Part shown: positions 55,691 to 64,000 of the stretch, one piece after another
How positions within the stretch are numbered: the stretch's first letter is position 1
Layout of the letters: each line of letters starts with the position of its first letter
Assembly: GCA_014529385.2 (NCBI GenBank)
Contig: CM043959.1
Coordinates: forward strand, 5,918,466-5,982,465
Length of the DNA: 64,000 bases
Direction: 5' to 3'
From: Adiantum capillus-veneris
Taxonomy: Eukaryota; Streptophyta; Polypodiopsida; Polypodiales; Pteridaceae
The notes under the pieces: generated by a model
What the model was told of the DNA's origin: nothing
Database searches by the model: none
What the model saw: only the letters and a program-made list of their open reading frames with translations
Program-made: the position numbers and the translations under genes

Positions 55691-56312
55691 GATGAGTGCT
55701 CCAAACTATGCTCAAGGTTCCTTTTACTTACGGAAGGGAGAGCCTTCCATTCCTTTAGTGAGAGAGTGCAATGGACACAAACAAAGTGGTGAACATTGTG
55801 AATGAAGGTATTGAGACTGAGAGATAGAGAGAGAAGAATACGACACCAGAATGTTGTCAAACCCTCCTCCGAAGGCCCCACTCTCTATGGCGAGAGCAGT
55901 CTACTATTGATTGCACAAATCTCCACAATGCTTTGGACTTGCCGACGATGTCGACGACGATGAAAACGACGATGAGACGGGCTGAAATTTGAAAACGCTA
56001 AGGGCTGAAATCAGCAAATCTTTATCTGCTGAATTTTGACTCTATGTCGGTGACAATGTCGATGACGACGATGCAACGACGACGTGCTGAAAATGCAGAT
56101 GCTGAAATCTGCGTTTTCCGGGCTGAATCTGTAAACCTTGCGGAATCTGATTGTGTGGCGAGGAATTGCTGCGGGAAGGTGCGATCTGCGAGGTTCGGGG
56201 TTCTATTGTGGAGTCTGACTGCTGAAAACTGAAAACGCTGATGCTTGTGGGGGTTCCGTCGCGAAGATCTGCAAAAACGCTGAAGTGCCTTGCAGACGTG
56301 GCTTCTGTCTGT
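55691..56312. repeat. Repeat module copy 2 with GGCTGAAAACGCT-type motifs
   Basis: 55691-55925 aligns with 43937-44170. It is followed to about 56290 by dispersed GGGCTGAAA, GAAAACGCT and GCTGAAAATGCAG words and GACGACGATG repeats. No gene recognised. Confidence 0.75.
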
Positions 56313-56577
56313 ATTGCAGGCATAATCGAGGGCGATTACAATGTTTTCAAGAGGGGGGTATGTCACAAACTGGTGACGTGGCTGCCTGGTACACACACAT
56401 CCTCCTCGCATGGACAAGCTGGAAATGATCTGAAATGTTGACATGGCTGGTTGTAGGGCAGCCCCGGAGATTGCGGAAAACTCGCCACGTGGCAGCTGTA
56501 TGGACGTCTCGTTTTTTGCGGCGTTTTTGGCGGAAAGTTTTTACGGCAGCTTTTTGGGGCAGTTTTAAGCTACACAA

Positions 56578-56670
<93 letters not shown>

Positions 56671-57043
56671 GCTTTTGCTTTACTGTGGCTCAAGAAGCTT
56701 GAGAGAGAAAGAACAAAGCTTTTGATTTTCAGCTTTTGGGGCTCTACTTTTAGCATCCCTTGTAAATCTTTAAAAGAGTCTTTGGGTCTCTTTGGGCTCT
56801 CACTTCTGAGAGCATCTGGACGCAGAGTCTGAGAGTGAGTCCCGACGACTCGCTTGTACTTTGAGTTGCAGATTAATACAAAAAGAAATACCGAAAGGGG
56901 CGCCAGTCTTTGGGGCCAATATCTCTAGGCACGGAACTCGGCCGGGCCAGTGTCGAATCAGTTGTGAACTGTGAACTGTATTGAAGTGAACTTTTGTGGT
57001 GTCGCAATAGAATCTCGACTTAGGAGTGTCCAAGTCTGTTACA
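56313..57043 (+). repeat. Gypsy 3' end and LTR with (GA)n expansion
   Basis: GCAGGCATAATCGAGG.. to the polypurine tract AGAGGGGGG at about 56349-56358 matches the region before the G2 3' LTR. LTR 56361-57043: TGTCACAAACTGGTGACG..TCTGTTACA, with (GA)n at 56581-56664 and AAATACCGAAAGGGGCGCC at 56886-56904. Its own 5' partner was not identified. Confidence 0.83.
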
Positions 57044-57385
57044 AGATCGGCTGCGATGTAAACATTCGACCACACGGGTTACTAGGTAGCCTTACTACTG
57101 TCGCAGAATACCAGCCTTGGTGCTGATTCCGACTTGCGAGCAAGTACTGACCATTTGATTAGTCCTTTCGAGAAAACATTGCGGGTGAAGCTCAAAGATA
57201 AGGGTGCTCGGAGGTATTTCCAAGGGTTGCTTGTCGACGGAAGTGGATGCACGCTACATGCGAATGCGAATGCAAATGCAGAAGAGGGTCAAGGATCCTT
57301 TCTCCAACCTGGTCTAGGAGAGTCTGAAATTGACAGACATGTGGGGAGTTGCTTCGTCGGAAGAAATCTATCACCTGCCTCTGCA
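57044..57385. other. No recognised feature
   Basis: Short unique-looking stretch between a gypsy LTR and G3. Contains GCGAATGCGAATGCAAATGC, a small hexamer repeat, near 57259-57278. Confidence 0.4.
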
Positions 57386-57390
57386 TGAGT

Positions 57391-58865
57391 TGTCACCAGC
57401 GTGTGACTACTATCTATCCTTTTTGTTGATTTCTTTCTTATTATCTATTTACTTTCACTTTTTGGAAACACCCCTCGGGAAATCTAACTGCCTTGCATTG
57501 CATAGCTAGTGTGGAACTGTCCAGAGGGAGTCCAGGCCTGAGGGCAAGAGAGCACTAAGGTTGGACAAGGACTATGGTTAGCCAAGTGGGGTCATTGACT
57601 AGCCAAAGTGGAATCCTTTGCTACAGAGGCTACATTTCAGTTCTGGATGTGGCCGCAGTGTACAAAGAGGGTTGGATGACCTAGAAAGATACAATGGCAG
57701 CATCTCCTAAAATTTAGGGAATTGCTATTTTGGGACCTGAAAATGTGTTGACGTCATTACCTCCGGAATGACAAAGGGAACATTTTCTTAATCTGCCGTG
57801 AAGTCAACTGGGCAGCCGGTTGGGAGATTTTTAGGTGGCAACCCCGAAATGGGAAAATGCTTATAAATGTGCCAAGTGGCACCTTCTGGTGCACTTGCCT
57901 CATGCAACAAGAAGTGGCGCTGAATTTAGGAGGGGGAGAGCCTCATTTTCAGATTTGTCACAGGTTAAGAGCTATGGAGTGCTTGCTTTCCCTCTTATGC
58001 ACAGTGCGGTGCCAGGAGTGATGCCCTGCACGCTACGCACTGCCCTCTCTCTCCCCTTTGGCAGTATGTTATGCCCCTCTAGTGGGCTCTTCATTTGACC
58101 AATGTACAGTTGTGTGGGTTCATGCGCGATTGCCGAGGCAAGAGCCTCTTGCACAGGTACTGGATTAGCTAGCGGCTAATCCCCCCGCAGGTACAGGTGA
58201 ATTCGGAGAGGTTTCACGCCAGAAATCTCGTCCGATTCAAAGGGCAAGTAGCCCTACAGGTGCGGGAGCTCGAGGACTTGCTATGGATGCGACCGGCACG
58301 CGAAACAGAGCCCGAAACAGTAAATTACAGCCTGCTGTGTATTTTTGCAGGTTTAGGGTTTTGGCCCTAAACGGACCCTAATACCCCCAGGAGGTTCGGG
58401 GACGCAAGGGAACCGCTGTACAGGTGATATGGCGCATTTTCGGTGCTGAAAACAGAGAATTCAGTGTGCTGCAGATTCTCGCCAGGTTTTGCAAAGTGCC
58501 CGTATGCGTCGGGAAAGTCAATCAATGCGTGGGAATACTGACTGTGAAGGGTCCTAGTACAGTTATGCTGCCGAAATCAGGCCGGAACAGTTGAAATTCA
58601 GCCAAGTTTGTGCGGGGCAGCTTGTAGGGATCCACAACATTTATTCCCTCTTTTAAAGAATAAAGAAATACCGAAAGGGGCGCCTAAGTTAGGGGCCAAT
58701 CTGGTGTCGGTCTTCTCATACAAGTGCATTCTAGCATCTGTATCCCATTCCCCTCTCTTGTGTCACTATAGCGCAGGTATAATATACGACTAATAATGGG
58801 TGAAAGCTAAATCAAGGTTTGAAGTAAAGTCTACCGCCCTTTTTGGATTGAACAGGCCGGTTTCA
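57391..58865 (+). repeat. 5' LTR of G3
   Basis: TGTCACCAGC..GGTTTCA, with a TATA-like CTTATAAATG near 57860 and AAATACCGAAAGGGGCGCC at 58666-58684. The right end is tentative, set by a candidate primer site TGGTTCCATCGACGGG at 58866-58881, which differs from the initiator-Met site used by G2; I could not name its tRNA. No gene inside. Confidence 0.65.
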
Positions 58866-58973
58866 TGGTTCCATCGACGGGATTAAATCACTTTTTCCCA
58901 TAGAAGTGAGCCTTGGTCAGTTTTGGGCTTGAAGACACAGGGGATCATAGACCAGACACAGGGAATTGCAATT

Positions 58974-60866
58974 ATGGCTGACAGACCAGATGATGTGACT
59001 GAAGAGGTTTCCTCTTCACAGGGTCAACAGACACACGAAGTGGGTGAGTCCTCAAGGCCACCACAGACAGATGATGATATATTCAGGACCCAGTTGGCTA
59101 CTGTTGTGGCTATGTTCACACAAGTAATGCAGAACCCGAGGTTTTTAGCCTTTCTGCAACCTCCTGTTCCGTCTCAGCAAGTTGGTTCACCGGATCATAT
59201 TCAAAAGCATGTCAAGGCTTGAGCACAGGTGATTCATACCGCACAATCAATGGAAACACCTGTACACTTGACGGAGAACATGCAGTCTCCACAACCTATG
59301 CCTAAGGTGCAAGAACAGGTGGCTGAGATGCCAGTCTTTCAAGCTGTACCAGTTCAGCCCGCCACCTTTCAGCAGCCTATAGCTGGTTCTAATGGGCAGG
59401 GAAGCAACCTACAGGCTATGCAACAGGTCTTCCCACCACCTTCAGTACACCCTGGCTATTTTGGAGGTGGATCGGTATTCCAGAGCATGGCTGGTCATGC
59501 ACCTGGAAATCAGTTTTACACGCCAGGAACAGTGTTTGGGGGTGCTCAAACGATGATGCCTAACCCCATGTACAGTGTCATGGGTATGCAACCAGGGTTT
59601 CAGAGCACTCACGGCCAATTTGGGATGCCACAGGCAAATTTTGGTATGGCTGGAATTACAAATCAGCAGCCAAATATGGCATTTCCAGGTCAAGTTAATC
59701 GCGGCCAAGGAACACAGATGAACCCTAATAGTGTTCCCATGTTTCAGTCACTTCCATATGACAATTTAACGCCGCTGGAGAGGCCAACTCCGTACAAAGA
59801 AGGTGGCAAAGGTGTGTCTTTCACGACCTTTACAGGGTTTGATGATAGGAAGAAGGCTCTCTCATTCCTCCAGCAGTTTGACAAGGCCTATGCAGGGGGA
59901 AACTTTACAGAGGCTTCAAAGGTCCGCAAGGCAGCCACTTTCTTGACAGGGAATGCGGGACAATGGTGGACAACTTTATTGCTTCAAGGGCAAGCTCCGT
60001 CCACATGGATTTACTTCAAGCAGATTTTTGCAGCAGCATGGTTATCTGATGATTTCGAAGCAGATGTCATGACAGAATGGCACCAGCTAAATGCTGCCAC
60101 TTGCAAAAATCTGGATGATTACAATCGGAAGTTTTGGAAAGCTCTACTTCCAGTAACTTCCTATAGGTTTGTGCCATTGACAAAACAGATTGAAAAATAC
60201 TGTTGTGGCCTACCTAAAGGATTGAGAAAGTGCTGTACGAAGACTAAAGTCACTACTTTGACGCAGCTCATCGAGGTAGCAAACACTGGCAATGGTTTGC
60301 TCAAGGGAGAAGATTGTGAATTTAACACTGGCGTCAAGGCAGGATCAGGCAAGAAAAATTCAGCCAAGAAGCACGTTCCCAATGAGGCTCCTAAAGGGAC
60401 TCAGGAGTCAGCCAACGCAGGGAAAGATAAAGCTACGGCTGAATCAGAAAAAGGACCAGCAAAGAAATGGAAAAGACGTTTTCCTCGCAAGTCAGAAGAG
60501 CAAAAGAAGGTCCTGAGGACAGAGAACAAATGCTTTATATGTGAGCAGCCTGGCCACATTGCTTACAATTGTCCTACAAAGAAAAGGCCAGCTGATTCTG
60601 ATGACAAGGAAGACAGGAAAGGAAAGAAGCCCATGGCTGGTCTAGTGCCAGATATGGTGGGCGATAAGCCAAATTCAAATGCAAGTGAGCTTTGCAGAGC
60701 ATGGGGAAAGGTCAGGGATCAAACAGTGCTTATCTTCTCTTTGATCCAGGTGCCAAAGCCAACTTTATTTCCCCAGAATTGGCTTCAAAGTTTGGAATCA
60801 GACCTGAAGAGATGGGGTATACAACAGAGGCAGGTTTGGCATGTCCTGGCCATACAGAGGCTGTGA
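58974..60866 (+). pseudogene. G3 gag (one in-frame TGA)
   Basis: Starts MADRPDDVTEEVSSSQ at 58974. TGA at 59220-59222 (CGA-to-TGA type) interrupts, then the same frame stays open to 60866. N-terminal Gln/Pro/Gly/Met-rich region to about 59760, then capsid core KALSFLQQFDKAYAGGNFTE, GQWWTTLLLQGQ and YNRKFWKALLPVTSYRFVPL. Lys-rich linker, then CCHC knuckle CFICEQPGHIAYNC near 60532-60573. The last ~55 codons after 60700 overlap pol and are probably not gag proper, since the phase shift to pol is expected at 60704-60710. Confidence 0.85.
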
Positions 60867-63480
60867 CACCCATCATTGGAAAGTTGCGTCTACATATCCA
60901 GTCCTATGTAGATGCTGAAGAATTTTACATCATGCCACTGGACGGATGTGATGTGTTGTTAGGTATTCCTTGGTTGTTTCGTGTACAGGGAATCATGGAT
61001 GCCTACAACAAAAAGATCACTGTACAGAGCAGGGGAAAGACTCACATTCTCGATGTAAAGCTTAAAGGGGAGTCTATTCCTACTGTATCAGCTTCTGCTA
61101 TTACTTCTGTAATGAAAAAGCATCTTTCTGCATACTTGGTTTTTGCACGTGAAGTGTCAGATTGTGATGAATTAAATTTATCTGTGCTAGATAAAGAAAG
61201 GTCAATGTTTTTACAACAGTTTAGTGACTGCTTTTCTGATTCATTACCGTCTCAATTACCGCCAGAGAGACCCGAGGACCATGCGATAGATTTGGTGCCA
61301 GTCAGTAGCCCACCAAATAAGCCTCCTTACAGGGTTAGTGCGGCTCAGCAGAAAGAGATAATGGGCCAAGTACAGCAGCTGTTAGAAAAGGGGCTGTTTC
61401 AGCCCAGTTCATCTCCATTCTGTTCTCCAGTGTTGTTGGTGCAGAAAAAGGATGGCTCATGGCGTATGTGCATTGACTACCGTGCACTGAACAAGAATAC
61501 CATCAAGAATAGGTTCCCTATACCTAGAATTGATGATATTATGGACAAATTAGGAGCAGCAGCTATGTTTAGCAGGATAGATCTAAAGAGTGGGTACCAT
61601 CAGATCCGCATTAGATCAGAGGATGTGCACAAGACTGCTTTTAGAACAACGTTTGGCCTTTACGAATTTTTAGTGATGCCCTTTGGTCTCACAAATGCTC
61701 CTGCTACGTTCAATAGGATGATGGACAGAATTTTCCGTCCACACCAGCAGTTTGTTGGTACATTCTTTGATGACATGATAGTCTACTCAAAGAATGAAGA
61801 GGAGCATAGGCATCACTTGGCCATTGTGTTCAAAGAGCTACGCAGTCATAGGTTGCTCATCAATGCAAAGAAAAGTGAGTTTTTTCTGGAAGAGATTCAC
61901 TTTCTGGGACACATTGTCTCAAAGGATGGTGTCAGAATGGATCTTGCAAAAGTTGAAGCGATCAAGTCATGGCCAAATTTGAAGACGGTGCATGATGTCC
62001 GAAGCTTTTTGGGACTATGCTCCTATTACAGAAGGTTTATCCGAAATTTCGCTGAGATTGCTTCACCTTTACATGCTCCTCAAAAGAAGGCAGTCACCTT
62101 TAGATGGACACAGAAAGAGATTTCAGCTTTTAATCTCTTAAAGGAAAAGATGACTTCGGATCCAGTCATTGTGTTGCCAGATCTTAAGAAGTCATTTGTG
62201 GTCCAGTGTGACGCCTGTGGTAGTAGCATTGGTGCAGTGCTAATGCAGGATGGCAGGGTAGTAGCCTATGAGAGCAGAATTTTGCAAGGGCCAGAGATGA
62301 CCATGCAGGTCTATGAGAAAGAGTTATTGGCTGTGATTCATGCGCTCTTAAGTTGGAAACACTACCTGCTAGGTGCAGATTTCGTTGTCCAAACGGACCA
62401 TCAGACCTTGCGGTACTTCTTGACACAGACAAAGTTATCTGAGAAGCATATGCGATGGGCAAATATCTTGTCCATGTTCCATTTTCAGATTGTGCATGTG
62501 GAAGGCAAGAAGAATGTTGTGGCTGATGCCTTGTCAAGGAAGCCACAAATTTCAGCTGTGTCGATTCCTTATCATCATGAACTTGATGATATGAGAGAAC
62601 AGTATGCAAATGATGAAGATTTTGCAAGGGTCTTGGAGCAGCTAATGGATGGACAACGTCATGAACACTATCTTCTCAAAGATGGGTTCATGATGATGCA
62701 TGGCAGATTGTGTGTCACAAAGCCATTGCGACGCAAAGTTATGGAAGAGAGTCATGTCCCACCGTATGCAGGGCATCGTGGTATCGATGCTACAATTAAA
62801 GCGGTTGAGACATTCTTCTATTGGCCTACATTGAGAAGGGATGTGGATGCCTTTGTGCGAGAATGCCTAATATGCCAAAAGGTCAAGTTTGACAGGCAAA
62901 AGGCACCAGGGTTATTGCAACCACTACCTATTCCAGATAAACCATGGGAAAGTATTGCTATGGATTTTATCTTTGATCTTCCGAGAACGCAGACAAGAAA
63001 CGATGGTATTTGGACCATTATTTGCAGATTCAGCAAACAGGCTCATTTTATTCGTGTCAGGAAGAAGATAAAGCCAGATCAGATGGCACGCTTGTTTATG
63101 AGCAATATTTTCAAGTATCATGGCATGCCACAGTCGATTGTTAGCGACCGTGATCCACGCATAACAAGTTTGTTCTGGAGAGGTTTGTTTGAGAATATGG
63201 GCACCACGCTCAAATTCTCTTCGTCATTTCATCCTCAAACAGATGGGCAGTCAGAAGAGGCAAATTCTACTATCCTAGATCTGCTGAAGTGTTATGTGTC
63301 AGAGCATAAAGGAAAGTGGGAGTAGTATTTGCCATTGGTGGAGTATGCATACAATAATACAGTGCATTCATCAACTGGCAAGGCACCCTTTGAGATAGTT
63401 GAAGGTGGCAAGAAAGTTCCTCCCATACTGCATACAAAGGACAAGATATTTGAAGCAGATAAGTATGTTCAGGACATCCA
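60689..63480 (+). pseudogene. G3 pol: protease, RT, RNase H, integrase (one TAG, 3' truncated)
   Basis: Open in the -1 frame relative to gag. Protease LLFDPGAKANFISPEL with DPGA instead of D(T/S)GA (60743-60754) and VLLGIPWL. RT: KKDGSWRMCIDYRALNK, FSRIDLKSGYHQIRI, MPFGLTNAPATFNRMMD, FFDDMIVYSKNEEEH (catalytic FDD). RNase H: FVVQCDACGSSIGAVL, YEKELLAVIHAL, VQTDHQTLRY, NVVADALSRKP. Integrase: HRGIDATIKAVETFFYWP with CLICQ zinc site, AMDFIFDLP, SDRDPRITSLFW, HPQTDGQSEEAN. TAG at 63323-63325 replaces a codon within KWE.YLPLVEYAYN. Cut after 63480. No chromodomain remains. Confidence 0.9.
60704..60710 (+). promoter_or_regulatory. Candidate -1 ribosomal frameshift heptamer GGGAAAG
   Basis: G GGA AAG in gag phase fits the X XXY YYZ slippery pattern. 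Slipping -1 leads straight into the pol frame, which is closed by TGA just upstream at 60686-60688. Confidence 0.5.
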
Positions 63481-63504
63481 ATGTCACCAGCGTGTGACAT
63501 GAGT

Positions 63505-63609
63505 GCTATGCAAGGCATGTAGCGTACCATCAATAATGCAAAGTTACATTCATTAATGCAAGGAAAGAACAAAGGATCGTGATAGTGCGATCGCTAGACT
63601 CCTTTTAGA

Positions 63610-63681
<72 letters not shown>

Positions 63682-64000
63682 CACCGATGCGGAAAAGCTT
63701 TCGTGTGGTGAAGGCATTATAAAGTTTAGAGGCAAAAGTGCAAACTTTGTGACTGACATGCTCTTGGTTTCTGTTTGTCAAAACTTAAGTTTGCCATTTT
63801 AATAATGCATGTTTTGTCACTACCAAAGCAATCCTCTTCTACTTGTGAAGAAACCCTGAAATCAATGATTTGATTGGACCTTTGATGCGTCGTGTGGCTG
63901 AGGAAATAAGCCTTCTTTGTTCATGGAGGTGCCGTTTGCCATGGTTCTCAGGAACGGATTGCATAGGCGAGGCAAGTTTGCAATATCAGGATCACACATG
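63505..64000. other. Right flank; (GA)n at 63613-63677, no gene seen
   Basis: (GA)n of about 32 units, then sequence with no recognisable reading frame to the window edge. Confidence 0.6.

Larger units (their letters stand above)
57391..63499 (+). mobile_element. Ty3/gypsy element G3, intact 5' side, collapsed 3' LTR
   Basis: Flanked by TSD TGAGT at 57386-57390 and 63500-63504. Begins TGTCACCAGCGTGTGAC and ends TGTCACCAGCGTGTGACA. The 5' LTR is about 1.48 kb, but at the 3' side only 18 bases of LTR remain, and pol is cut after EADKYVQDI. Gag has one TGA; pol has one TAG in an otherwise open frame. Best preserved pol in the window. Related to G2 in protein and in the LTR core. Confidence 0.85.

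Noticed and set aside
42339-57043. One full gypsy element with LTRs at 42339 and 56361
   Set aside because: Flanks GTTGC and AGATC do not match, the LTR 5' halves differ strongly, and the interior holds an inverted gypsy piece.
57134-57388. Small plus-strand ORF with an Ala-Asn repeat
   Set aside because: Repeat comes from a GCGAAT hexamer; no family, no promoter, sits between two LTRs.

Overview
The window is nuclear DNA of a land plant with a large, repeat-rich genome. The evidence is one intron-containing gene of the plant-specific PMT methyltransferase family, surrounded by nested Ty1/copia and Ty3/gypsy retrotransposons, a LINE, a hAT-type MITE and many long (GA)n tracts. Fern, lycophyte and other large-genome lineages are all possible; I cannot fix the clade from sequence alone. 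No rRNA, tRNA, CRISPR or bacterial-type operon was seen.

Layout. 1-4908: 3' part of a gypsy element (G0) ending in a probable long LTR. 4910-5302 and 26200-27780: two halves of one copia element (C1), split by a giant gypsy element at 5303-26199 (minus strand; 911/919-bp LTRs, 5-bp target duplication ATTGT). Removing the giant restores the C1 gag reading frame exactly. The giant has a tRNA-Asp-type primer site, a 5' ORF, gag, protease, damaged RT/RNase H, integrase, a second retropepsin-like ORF downstream of integrase, a palindrome-bearing repeat, and a large 3' ORF region of unknown function. A 3.3-kb gag-only copia (9621-12934, target duplication ATAGG) sits inside it. 28-34.8 kb holds gypsy remnants, LTR-like sequence, a (TA)n tract and two overlapping tandem-duplicated small ORFs.

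34.8-37.6 kb holds the one clear host gene, a probable type II membrane (Golgi) PMT methyltransferase with six recognisable exons. Its last exon was not found. From about 38 kb on, sequence is retroelement again: a LINE split by copia C2 (38234-41091, itself carrying a hAT MITE), solo or partial gypsy LTRs, an inverted gypsy fragment, copia C3 (minus), a complete chromodomain gypsy G2 (47636-54086, TSD TTACT) inserted in the tail of copia C4, copia C5, another gypsy LTR, and gypsy G3 (57391-63499, TSD TGAGT), which has the best preserved pol and a probable -1 frameshift site.

The elements do not cooperate as a pathway; they record successive insertions. The most interesting signals are (i) the extra retropepsin-like ORF 3' of integrase, found in two diverged gypsy elements, (ii) a ~285-bp-period repeat carrying a near-perfect 22-bp palindrome in the giant element, (iii) the tandem small-ORF pair at 32.2-32.6 kb, and (iv) a phased GGGAAAG slippery heptamer at the gag/pol junction of G3. 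Boundaries and target duplications were read by eye; percentages are estimates.
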